Shown here piece by piece: positions 55,263-63,198 of a stretch of DNA of 64,000 nt; within the stretch, counting starts at the first letter, position 1, and each line of letters opens with the position of its first letter. The DNA lies in NCBI RefSeq assembly GCF_014705945.2, contig NZ_CP061538.1, positions 1,550,001 to 1,614,000 of the forward strand. Direction: 5' to 3'. Made by a program: the position numbers and the translations under genes. The notes below the pieces were generated by a model. That model did no database searches. It saw only the letters and a list, made by a program, of their open reading frames with translations, and was not told the origin of the DNA. The stretch comes from Rothia amarae. GTDB lineage: Bacteria > Actinomycetota > Actinomycetes > Actinomycetales > Micrococcaceae.

Positions 55263-56684
55263 ATGACTGCTACTCCTCAGGCTTCTAAGAAGAAGTTTTA
55301 CCAAGACCCTACACATATGCTGTATGTGTCGGTGATTGTCGCGGTAGTTCTTGGTTGCATCGTGGGTATATTGTTCCCCGGTTTCGCCAAGAGTTTGGCT
55401 CCTATCGGCACCGCTTTTGTAGCTCTCATCAAAATGATGATTGCGCCCATTATTTTCTGCACTATCGTGATCGGAGTTGGCTCCGTTGCAAAAGCAGCTA
55501 CCGTGGGCAAAGTGGGCGGCATGGCGCTGTTTTACTTTATCTGCATGTCTACCTTTGCTTTGGCGATTGGGTTGGTAGTAGGTAACTTTATTCATCCTGG
55601 GCACGATTTGAACTATCAGCCCACCGGTTACACTCCTCCGGTGTCTGCTGAGTCTGAACATGGGGACGGCACGATTGGTTTCTTGCTGGGTATCATTCCA
55701 ACGTCGTTGCTTTCGGCGCTGACCTCAGGGAACATCCTGCAGACTCTCTTCGTTGCGTTGTTGGTCGGATTTGCACTACAGCGTATGGGTGAAGTAGGTA
55801 AACCTGTTCTCAAGTTTATTACCTACATGCAAGCACTTGTTTTCCGCTTGCTGATGATGATTATGTGGGTTGCACCTTTGGGCGCATTTGGCGCTATTGC
55901 AGGTGTAGTGGGCAGTACCGGCGCCAAGGCTATCGGGTCGATGCTGATTCTGATGGTCGGTTTCTACATCACCTGTATTCTCTTCATCGCTATTATCCTT
56001 GGTGGTTTGCTCAAGCTGGTAACCGGCGTCAATATCTTCAAACTGATGAAGTACCTAGCTCGCGAATACCTGCTGATTTTCTCCACATCGTCCTCTGAAG
56101 CCGCACTCCCCCGACTCATTGCAAAGATGGAACACCTGGGTGTTTCTAAGCCTGTGGTGGGCGTGGTAGTTCCTACCGGTTACTCGTTCAACCTCGACGG
56201 AACCGCAATCTATCTCACGATGGCGTCCATCTTCGTTGCGGAAGCTATGGGTAATCCGTTGGAGATTGGCGAGCAGATTTCGCTGTTGCTCTTCATGATT
56301 ATTGCATCAAAGGGTGCCGCTGGTGTTTCCGGTGCAGGTATTGCAACCCTCGCAGCAGGCTTGCAGTCGCATCGTCCGGACCTTATCGACGGCGTCGGTC
56401 TGATTGTCGGTATCGACCGCTTTATGTCTGAGGCTCGCGCCTTAACCAACTTCACCGGCAATGCAGTGGCAACCGTTCTACTGGGCAAGATTGTGAACGA
56501 AGTGGATATGGCTAAGGTCAAGAACGTTTTGGCAGGCAATGACCCCTTCGATGAATCCACAATGGGCAATGACCATCTCGAAGGCGATCAGCACGTAGAT
56601 AATGCCGTAGCGCAGAAATCTCCGACCAAACAGATTCCTGTCGTTCAAGAACCCACCCGCCATATTGCGGTGGACGACCGTTAG
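55263..56684 (+). CDS. dctA: Dicarboxylate/amino-acid:cation symporter (DctA/GltP family)
   Basis: The ~473-residue DAACS transporter has the SSSEAALPRLIAKME hairpin, YSFNLDGTAIYLTMASIFVA (TM7, cation site) and DRFMSEARALTNFTGNAVAT (TM8), all typical of DctA. ATG 55263 (MTATPQAS) has AAAGG upstream; the open frame from 55236 is not used. The C-terminal 60 residues are a hydrophilic Asp/His-rich tail. It is a single-gene unit with its own terminator; C4-dicarboxylate or glutamate are likely substrates. It lies beside the 5-oxoproline cluster, whose product is glutamate. Confidence 0.9.
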   Translation: MTATPQASKKKFYQDPTHMLYVSVIVAVVLGCIVGILFPGFAKSLAPIGTAFVALIKMMIAPIIFCTIVIGVGSVAKAATVGKVGGMALFYFICMSTFALAIGLVVGNFIHPGHDLNYQPTGYTPPVSAESEHGDGTIGFLLGIIPTSLLSALTSGNILQTLFVALLVGFALQRMGEVGKPVLKFITYMQALVFRLLMMIMWVAPLGAFGAIAGVVGSTGAKAIGSMLILMVGFYITCILFIAIILGGLLKLVTGVNIFKLMKYLAREYLLIFSTSSSEAALPRLIAKMEHLGVSKPVVGVVVPTGYSFNLDGTAIYLTMASIFVAEAMGNPLEIGEQISLLLFMIIASKGAAGVSGAGIATLAAGLQSHRPDLIDGVGLIVGIDRFMSEARALTNFTGNAVATVLLGKIVNEVDMAKVKNVLAGNDPFDESTMGNDHLEGDQHVDNAVAQKSPTKQIPVVQEPTRHIAVDDR

Positions 56685-56712
56685 GCTCGTTCCAAAACTC
56701 TCAAAAGAAGGG

Positions 56713-56749
56713 TAGTGCCCCCGGCAAATTCTTCGCCGGGGGGCACTAC
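56713..56749 (+). terminator. Terminator after dctA
   Basis: AGTGCCCCCGGC and GCCGGGGGGCACT pair with one bulge around AAATTCTTC. It lies between convergent dctA and gntR and may serve both. Confidence 0.7.
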
Positions 56750-56805
56750 TGTCATGAGGTTGATTTATTGGTTTTCCGGTGAGCAGTTAACCAGAAGTTC
56801 CAATA

Positions 56806-57504
56806 TCAGTCGTGTAGTTTCTGGGTAAATTGCTCCTGCGATATTTTGAGATACTGTCGCAAGGCTGCTTGGGCTTCTTTTTTATGGCCCTGCTCCACCA
56901 GCTCTAAAAGTTCCCGATTCAGATCCACAAACCGCGCGTGAAAGCTGGGGACCGTTTCCATCAAGAAAAACAGCAAACGCATCTCCGCCAACACACTGCT
57001 CATGAGCGAATCAAGGCGGGGGCTTGCAGCTAGTTGCACTAACTCTTTATGGAAATCTTGGTTGGCACTGGCCATTCCTGATACCGAACCACGCTCTCGG
57101 CTATGCTGTGCTTTCTTCAAAATTTCTCTGATATGCGGTTGCGCTCCAGAGGGAGCCAGCTCAATAGCAGCCCCCTCTAGAGCCAACCGAACAGTAAACA
57201 TCTCACTAATCTGTTCCTTATCGGGCGCGCTCACAAACACACCCCGATTAGGAATTTGCTCCACCAGATTCTGAGCGATCAGAATCATGAACGCCTGGCG
57301 CAGTGTATTTCGGGAAATATTGAGGATCTCCGAAATGTGTTGCTCCAAAAGCTTAGTTCCCGGCACCAACACGCCGTCGTTCATTGCACTCCGCAGAACG
57401 TTTACCGTCCAACTCGTAACGTGCGCGTGCTGAGCCGACGGCGTGCGAGCAGCTATTTCTGCCAGGCTCGAAACCGTGGAGAGAGTAGATGTTTCTGGAT
57501 TCAC
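56806..57504 (-). CDS. GntR-family (FadR subfamily) regulator of the 5-oxoproline cluster
   Basis: The 232-residue protein has an N-terminal winged helix (LLEQHISEILNISRNTLRQA, NRGVFVSAP) and an all-helical FCD effector domain (TVRLALEGAAIELAPSG; NQDFHKELVQLA). It is the last gene of pxpA-pxpBC-accC-gntR, 9 bp after the biotin carboxylase gene, so it is probably autoregulated. The 13-bp palindromes at 60910 and 61764 are its candidate operators. Confidence 0.85.
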   Translation of the reverse strand: MNPETSTLSTVSSLAEIAARTPSAQHAHVTSWTVNVLRSAMNDGVLVPGTKLLEQHISEILNISRNTLRQAFMILIAQNLVEQIPNRGVFVSAPDKEQISEMFTVRLALEGAAIELAPSGAQPHIREILKKAQHSRERGSVSGMASANQDFHKELVQLAASPRLDSLMSSVLAEMRLLFFLMETVPSFHARFVDLNRELLELVEQGHKKEAQAALRQYLKISQEQFTQKLHD

Positions 57505-57513
57505 TCTTCTAGG

Positions 57514-59259
57514 TTACGCGAATTTGAGGAGGGTATCTCCTGCCTGAACGCGTTCGCCGGCTGCAACCTCAAAGTGCGCCACTGTACCGTTCGCATCGGA
57601 GAATACAGGAACCTCGGTTTTCATAGCTTCCAGTAACGCAATCTGCTCACCCTGCGATACCTCAGCGCCTTCTTCTACCGTGAAGCGAATTAGAACACCA
57701 CCCATCGGCGATACCACGCCGGTGGCAGCAGCGGGTTCGGGAACACCGGCGCTAGCACCATTTCCCATAGCGGCGAATACAGCGTCGGGAATGCCGATTC
57801 GTTTAGGCGTTCCGTCTATTTCCAGGGCAAAGCGGGTAACGCCCGTGCCGGGCAGAACCTGAGCGCCCACGGGAATCAGGCCCTGTTCGTAGTGGGGATC
57901 AATCTCCAGATCGTCGCCCAATACGTCTTCAATCCAGGTGGTGTAGATTCCCAGTTCGCCGTCTTCTGATTTGAATGCTTCGTGCTCAACCATCATGCGG
58001 TCAAATGGAACGACAGTGGAAACACCGTTGATTTCTAGCTGCTTGAGCGCATGAACTGCGCGGCGGAGGGCTCTCTCGCGAGTGGTTCCGGTGACGATAA
58101 GTTTAGCCAGCATCGAATCAAAGCTGCCGTCGATAACGGTGCCTGCGCGCACGCCTGAGTCCCAGCGGATACCGTGTCCGGTAGGCACGTTAATCGAATC
58201 GATAGTTCCCGCTGAGGGCAAGAATCCGCGACCGGGATCTTCAGCATTAATACGGAATTCGATGGCGTGCATGATGGGTTCTGGCATTTCGGTATAGGCG
58301 AGGGGCCCCCCTGCCGCTATATCAAGCTGCATACGTACAAGATCGACACCTGCCGATTCTTCGGTCACCGGATGCTCTACCTGAATACGGGTATTTACTT
58401 CGAGGAAGGAAATTGTGCCATCGTTTGCAATCAAGAATTCGCAGGTGCCTACACCGGTGTAGCCGGCTTCAGCAAAGATATCCTTGGAGGCTTTCTCCAG
58501 CGTCTTAATTTGTTCGGTCGTTAGGAATGGTGCCGGTGCTTCTTCAATGAGCTTTTGGTGGCGGCGCTGCAAGGAGCAGTCGCGGGTTCCCAGGACGACG
58601 ACGCCGCCGTGCTGGTCCGCTGCCACCTGAGTTTCTACGTGGCGGGGCTTGTCGAGGAAACGTTCTACGAAGCATTCGCCATTTCCGAATGCCCCTACTG
58701 CTTCTCGTTGAGCCGATTCGAAAGCGTTCTCAATTTCGTGCATTTCCCGCACCACGCGCATGCCGCGTCCGCCACCACCGTGGGCTGCCTTAATGACGAT
58801 GGGAAGTCCGTGCTTTTCAGCAAATTCGCGCGCTTCAGCGGGGCCTTCGACCGGCCCGTCGGTTCCAGGAGCCAAGGGAGCGTTGACAGCGAGCGCAATA
58901 TCGCGAGCTTTAACTTTGTCACCGAGCGCAGTAATTGTTTCGGGTGAAGGGCCAATCCAAATCAGTCCAGCATCGATGACTGCCTGCGCGAATTTGGCGT
59001 TCTCTGCGAGAAAGCCATAGCCGGGGTGCACAGCGGTAGCACCAGATTTTTGTGCAATATCGAGAATTTTTTCAACATTGAGGTAGGTCTCTGCAGGGGT
59101 AATACCGTCGAGAGCGTAAGCTTCGTCGGCAAGTACTGTGTGCAGTGCTTGCGCGTCCGAATCTGCGTAGATGGCAACGCTTTCGTAGCCTTCTTGAGCG
59201 CAGGCGCCGATGACGCGTACTGCAATTTCACCGCGGTTTGCAATCAATACTTTACGCAC
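57514..59259 (-). CDS. Biotin carboxylase fused to biotin carrier domain
   Basis: The 581-residue protein resembles the alpha subunit of acyl-CoA carboxylases: biotin carboxylase (~1-450; VLIANRGEIAVRVIGACAQE, the GGGGRGMRVV loop, FLEVNTRIQVEHPVTEESAG) and a C-terminal biotinyl domain with Lys547 in LLEAMKTEV. No carboxyltransferase (AccD/PccB) gene adjoins. Instead it overlaps the pxpBC fusion by 8 bp. The carboxylase may serve the 5-oxoprolinase complex, or PxpBC may act as the acceptor part of a urea-carboxylase-like enzyme, since KipI/KipA domains occur in urea carboxylase. Confidence 0.88.
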   Translation of the reverse strand: MRKVLIANRGEIAVRVIGACAQEGYESVAIYADSDAQALHTVLADEAYALDGITPAETYLNVEKILDIAQKSGATAVHPGYGFLAENAKFAQAVIDAGLIWIGPSPETITALGDKVKARDIALAVNAPLAPGTDGPVEGPAEAREFAEKHGLPIVIKAAHGGGGRGMRVVREMHEIENAFESAQREAVGAFGNGECFVERFLDKPRHVETQVAADQHGGVVVLGTRDCSLQRRHQKLIEEAPAPFLTTEQIKTLEKASKDIFAEAGYTGVGTCEFLIANDGTISFLEVNTRIQVEHPVTEESAGVDLVRMQLDIAAGGPLAYTEMPEPIMHAIEFRINAEDPGRGFLPSAGTIDSINVPTGHGIRWDSGVRAGTVIDGSFDSMLAKLIVTGTTRERALRRAVHALKQLEINGVSTVVPFDRMMVEHEAFKSEDGELGIYTTWIEDVLGDDLEIDPHYEQGLIPVGAQVLPGTGVTRFALEIDGTPKRIGIPDAVFAAMGNGASAGVPEPAAATGVVSPMGGVLIRFTVEEGAEVSQGEQIALLEAMKTEVPVFSDANGTVAHFEVAAGERVQAGDTLLKFA

Positions 59260-60868
59260 GGGTGTTCTCCTGTTCGTTGGCTTCGCCGTCTATCTCGAAG
59301 CGTGTAAATCTAATGGTTGTTCCGGGCTGGCTTTGAGCAAGTAGCCTCAGATCGTGGGGGTGAACGCAAGCAATCACGGGGTAACCACCGGTGACGGGGT
59401 GGTCGGCTAAGAAGACGACCGGTTCACCGTTTGGCGGCACCTGAATCGCCCCCGAAACCATGCCCTCGCTGGGTAGTTCTTCGGTGTTGGCGCGTTCTAG
59501 GATTTGTGTATCGGTACCGTAAGATCCGCTTTCTTGCGGCGCAAGCCTGATTCCGATGCGATTGGAATCTGGGCTGACCGTCCATTCGGTACGGAAGAAT
59601 CGCTGTATTGATTCGGGGGTAAACCAGTCATCACGCGGCCCCACAATTACTCGAATGAGATTAGCTTCTTGCGGGTTAGGCAGTGCCGGGGCAATCACTG
59701 GGTGTGCGACGGCAATCCCCGTTTTTTCGGCAACATGAAGGGAATCTCCGGGCTGCAGTGGGGAGGGCCCGATGGATGACATCGTGTCGGTGGAAAAGCT
59801 CGTTGCAGCTTCCTCCGCCGCGAACCCGCCGCGTATTCCGAGATAAACGCGTAAGCCTTGCTCGGCAACACCGACACGCAGGGTCTGGCCTGCCATGAGC
59901 GCAACGGGTGCATCTTGCGGCACCACTCGATCGGGCTGGGCAGGTTCGGTGACAATAGCAAAGGTGCGTGCTCCAGTAAGGGCTACTACCGTATCTTGCT
60001 GCGCCTCCACAACGAATCCGCCCATGAGCGATTCGAGGACGGTCGCCGAGGGCATATTCCCTACTAACAGGTTGGCAGCGTGAGCAGCTACAGGATCAGC
60101 AAACCCCGCCGGTGAAACACCCCAGTGGGTGAGTCCGCTACGACCTTCGTCTTCGAAGAGCAGTTGCGCGCCTGCAGTTTTCACGGTCAGCACCGAGTCT
60201 GTTGAGGGTTCTGACACAGTAGATTCGGGCGTGGCGACGTCGATGTGCTCACGCACCGCGCGAAAACGCACCGTATTACCCGGTTCAAGAAGCGCAGGAG
60301 GATTCTGGGAGAGATCCCACAAGGGTGCATTGGTATGACCGATGAGTTGCCAGCCACCGGGAGAAGTGCGGGGATAGATACCGGAGAACTGTCCTGCCAG
60401 ACCGACGGCACCGCTGGGTACCGCGGTACGGGGTGATGCGCGTCGGGGAACTTCTAGAACGTTTTCTTCAGCGTGCAAGTAAAAAAAGCCTGGAGCAAAT
60501 CCGGCAAATGCCACAGACCATTGTTGCTGCGTATGAGCCTCAATGACTTTCTCGATTGAAAGCCCGGTGTGCTCTGCGACGTCTGCTAAATCCTCGCCAT
60601 CGTACACCACATCAATCAGCTGTTCGCGGCTTGCTTCCCTGCGAATATCGGTGCTAGCCGCGCCGGTAAAAGTGCGCGCAAAAGTCAGAGCTTGATGCGC
60701 TTGCTCGAAACGCACCAGCACGGTTTGTGCCGCGGGAATGAGCTCAACCAGCCCAGCTGGCGGTTGATGCTGAAGATGGGAATGCACGGCGAGCGCCGCG
60801 CTGAGATCTGCACACTCCACCAGAATGGAGGTCAGACCGAATCGCTTGAGCATTGGAGGTGCAGTCAC
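59252..60868 (-). CDS. pxpBC: Fused 5-oxoprolinase subunits PxpB-PxpC (KipI-KipA)
   Basis: The 538-residue protein joins PxpB (~residues 1-205; AFAGFAPGFFYLHAEENVLE, PRTSPGGWQLIGHT) to PxpC (~225-530; HWGVSPAGFADPVAAHAANL, LEDxxMGG-like ESLMGGFVVEAQ, DHPVTGGYPVIACVHPHD). With PxpA these form the ATP-dependent enzyme that opens 5-oxoproline to glutamate. The subunits are separate genes in E. coli and B. subtilis but fused in many actinobacteria. The last 8 bp overlap the carboxylase gene, and pxpA is 78 bp upstream. Confidence 0.9.
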   Translation of the reverse strand: MTAPPMLKRFGLTSILVECADLSAALAVHSHLQHQPPAGLVELIPAAQTVLVRFEQAHQALTFARTFTGAASTDIRREASREQLIDVVYDGEDLADVAEHTGLSIEKVIEAHTQQQWSVAFAGFAPGFFYLHAEENVLEVPRRASPRTAVPSGAVGLAGQFSGIYPRTSPGGWQLIGHTNAPLWDLSQNPPALLEPGNTVRFRAVREHIDVATPESTVSEPSTDSVLTVKTAGAQLLFEDEGRSGLTHWGVSPAGFADPVAAHAANLLVGNMPSATVLESLMGGFVVEAQQDTVVALTGARTFAIVTEPAQPDRVVPQDAPVALMAGQTLRVGVAEQGLRVYLGIRGGFAAEEAATSFSTDTMSSIGPSPLQPGDSLHVAEKTGIAVAHPVIAPALPNPQEANLIRVIVGPRDDWFTPESIQRFFRTEWTVSPDSNRIGIRLAPQESGSYGTDTQILERANTEELPSEGMVSGAIQVPPNGEPVVFLADHPVTGGYPVIACVHPHDLRLLAQSQPGTTIRFTRFEIDGEANEQENTRA

Positions 60869-60909
60869 CTATTGCTCCTAACAGATAGTTCTCAATATTG
60901 AACTCAAAG

Positions 60910-60922
60910 ATTGTTCAACAAT
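60910..60922 (-). promoter_or_regulatory. Candidate GntR operator before pxpBC
   Basis: ATTGTTCAACAAT is a 13-bp palindrome between pxpA and pxpBC. It matches the palindrome at 61764-61776 except for the central base. Confidence 0.55.
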
Positions 60923-60946
60923 ATTCATCGTATGTGTTTGCGTTGA

Positions 60947-61711
60947 TTAAGCGCAAAAGGAACGTATCTCAACGTCATGTGCGGTCAACGTTTCCCGCAC
61001 TTTTTGAGCAATGGCAACTGCCCCGGGAGTATCCCCGTGAACACAGATACTTTGAGCATCGAGCGTTACCGTTGAGCCGTCATTAGCAACGACCGTTCCT
61101 TCTGTTGCCATCTGCAACACTCGTTGCGCAACTTTGTCTACATCATGGATGACTGCCCCAGGCTGAGTTCGGGGAACCAGGGTACCCTCGGGGGTATAAC
61201 CCCGATCAGCGAATACTTCATGAACCACCGGAACGTTGAGAGTAAGAGCTTTACGCTCGATTTCACTGTTGGGCAAGCACAGAATCGGAAGGTCTGATCC
61301 GAATTCTTTGACGGCGTGCGCCACAGCCTCTGCTTGTTTTTCGTGGTGAACAATTGCGTTATAGAGACCACCATGGGGCTTGACATAGGAAATCCGGGTT
61401 TTAGACGCGCGGCATATAGCCTCCAGAGCACCCATTTGATAGAGCACAGCGGCGCTGAGTTCAGCCGGGGTCATGTCCATAAAGCGGCGACCGAATCCCA
61501 CCAGGTCAGGGTAGGAGACGTGCGCGCCAATGGACACGTCATTCTTTGCTGCCGCTTCAACGGTGGAGCGCATCGTCAGCGGATCTCCTGCATGAAAGCC
61601 GCAGGCAATGTTAGCGCTGGAAACAATCTTCATCATGGCGGCGTCATCCCCCATTGACCATGAACCGAACGCTTCACCTGAATCCGAATTGAGATCAACT
61701 GTACGAGTCAT
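60947..61711 (-). CDS. pxpA: 5-oxoprolinase subunit A (LamB/YcsF family)
   Basis: The ~254-residue protein has DLNSDSGEAFGSW, NIACGFHAGDPLTM, GAHVSYPDLVGFGRR and SYVKPHGGLYNAI, the LamB/YcsF signatures. It works with PxpB and PxpC to hydrolyse 5-oxoproline, a damaged-glutamine product. ATG 61711 has AAAGGAAG upstream; the frame to 61792 covers the operator and is rejected. It is first of the minus-strand unit and divergent from the Nramp-fold transporter. Confidence 0.92.
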   Translation of the reverse strand: MTRTVDLNSDSGEAFGSWSMGDDAAMMKIVSSANIACGFHAGDPLTMRSTVEAAAKNDVSIGAHVSYPDLVGFGRRFMDMTPAELSAAVLYQMGALEAICRASKTRISYVKPHGGLYNAIVHHEKQAEAVAHAVKEFGSDLPILCLPNSEIERKALTLNVPVVHEVFADRGYTPEGTLVPRTQPGAVIHDVDKVAQRVLQMATEGTVVANDGSTVTLDAQSICVHGDTPGAVAIAQKVRETLTAHDVEIRSFCA

Positions 61712-61763
61712 CGCTCTTCCTTTCGTGTAAGACAGAGATAGACAACACACGAAAGTGTGCTTT

Positions 61764-61776
61764 ATTGTTGAACAAT
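61764..61776. promoter_or_regulatory. Candidate GntR operator in the pxpA/transporter divergent promoter
   Basis: ATTGTTGAACAAT (within TTATTGTTGAACAATAA) is a palindrome with the same arms as that at 60910-60922. Its place between the divergent genes would let one site control both. Confidence 0.6.
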
Positions 61777-61869
61777 AATAACCTGAAGCCATTCTATGGC
61801 TTAGTTAACAACATTTCATCTTGGCGTTTCCCTCGACCTTCTGGGCGAGTATTTTAATAAGGAATATCT

Positions 61870-63117
61870 GTGGCAGATTTATCACCCACACCTACTTCGG
61901 TAGCTGACTCCCGGGAGAACATCAAAAAGGGCGGCCGTTCGGTTCTGCTTGGGGCTCTCTTTCTCATGGCGACCAGTGCAATTGGTCCTGGATTCATTAC
62001 GCAAACCGGCCAATTTACCTATCAGATGGGCGCGTCATTCGCTTTTGCGATTCTGATTTCGATTTTGATTGACATCGCTGTGCAGCTCAATGTCTGGCGC
62101 ATCATTGGTGTAACCGGTCGCAAGGCACAGGATCTCAGCAATGACGTCCTGCCAGGTCTTGGTATTTTCCTCGCAATACTTGTGGCGCTCGGCGGTTTTG
62201 TTTTCAACGTTGGTAACGTCGCCGGTGGCGGTCTGGGTTTCAACGCGATGCTGGGCATGGATCCCACTGTCGGTGGCATCATCACAGCTGTTTTGGCTAT
62301 CTTGGTCTTCCTCTCCAAAAAAGCAGGGGCAGCGCTGGATAAAATTGTGGTCGTCTTGGGTGTCATCATGATTTTCGCTACCGCGTATGTAGCAATCGTG
62401 TCTAATCCTCCAGTAGGTGAGGCTCTGAAGAACACCATTCTTCCCGAAACCGTTGACTTCGCCGTCATCACCACCCTGGTGGGCGGTACCGTAGGTGGTT
62501 ATATCACTTATGCTGGTGCGCACCGCATGATTGACGCCGGGGTCAAAGGTCCCGAGTACGTCAAAGACATCGCAACCTCTTCTGTAACCGGCGTTATCGT
62601 CACCGGTCTCATGCGTTTCTTGCTGTTCCTCGCTATCTTGGGCGTTGTAGCCAGCGGCGCGGAATTTGCTAAAGAATCTTCTATCGCTGCTCAGGCGTTT
62701 GGAATTGCAGCGGGCGAAATTGGAACCCGCCTGTTCGGCCTGATTCTGTGGGGTGCAGCAATTTCTTCGGTGATTGGTGCAGCCTATACTTCGGTATCCT
62801 TTATCACCTCTGAGAAGACCTCCATCACCGTCAAGAATGCTTTGACCGTCGCGTTCATTGTTGCCTCTACCTTGGTCTTCGTGCTGGTGGGCAAGACTCC
62901 TGCGACATTGCTCATCGTCGCCGGTGCAGTCAATGGTCTTATTCTTCCCGTTGGCCTGGCAGCTCTGCTCATTGTTGCCACCTTCAAGGGTAAGAAGCTT
63001 CTCCGCGGTTACAAGTACCCTCTCTGGCTACTTATCGCCGGTTGGTTGAGCTGGATTTTGACGGTCTACTTGGGCATTATGTCCCTGGGCGGAATCGCCA
63101 AATTGTGGCAGGGCTAA
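61870..63117 (+). CDS. Nramp-fold transporter lacking the metal site (YcsG type)
   Basis: The 415-residue protein has ~11 membrane segments of the Nramp (SLC11) fold. The TM1 motif is GPGF (residues 39-42) in place of DPGN, whose Asp and Asn bind Mn/Fe. The TM6 metal-coordinating Met is also not seen (VGGYITYAGAH there). B. subtilis has a similar protein, YcsG, beside ycsF and kipI/kipA. Divergence from pxpA and a shared operator suggest uptake of 5-oxoproline or a related compound. GTG start at 61870 with AAGGA 7 bp upstream; a terminator follows. Confidence 0.8.
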   Translation: MADLSPTPTSVADSRENIKKGGRSVLLGALFLMATSAIGPGFITQTGQFTYQMGASFAFAILISILIDIAVQLNVWRIIGVTGRKAQDLSNDVLPGLGIFLAILVALGGFVFNVGNVAGGGLGFNAMLGMDPTVGGIITAVLAILVFLSKKAGAALDKIVVVLGVIMIFATAYVAIVSNPPVGEALKNTILPETVDFAVITTLVGGTVGGYITYAGAHRMIDAGVKGPEYVKDIATSSVTGVIVTGLMRFLLFLAILGVVASGAEFAKESSIAAQAFGIAAGEIGTRLFGLILWGAAISSVIGAAYTSVSFITSEKTSITVKNALTVAFIVASTLVFVLVGKTPATLLIVAGAVNGLILPVGLAALLIVATFKGKKLLRGYKYPLWLLIAGWLSWILTVYLGIMSLGGIAKLWQG

Positions 63118-63137
63118 AAATTTAGTGATTGTCTCCC

Positions 63138-63170
63138 AAAATCCCGATGCTGTTTAGCATCGGGATTTTT
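63138..63170 (+). terminator. Terminator after the Nramp-fold gene
   Basis: AAATCCCGATGCT (63138-63150) pairs perfectly with AGCATCGGGATTT (63156-63168), then TT. Confidence 0.88.
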
Positions 63171-63198
63171 GCTGTGGGACGAGCTCACCGCGAATTCT

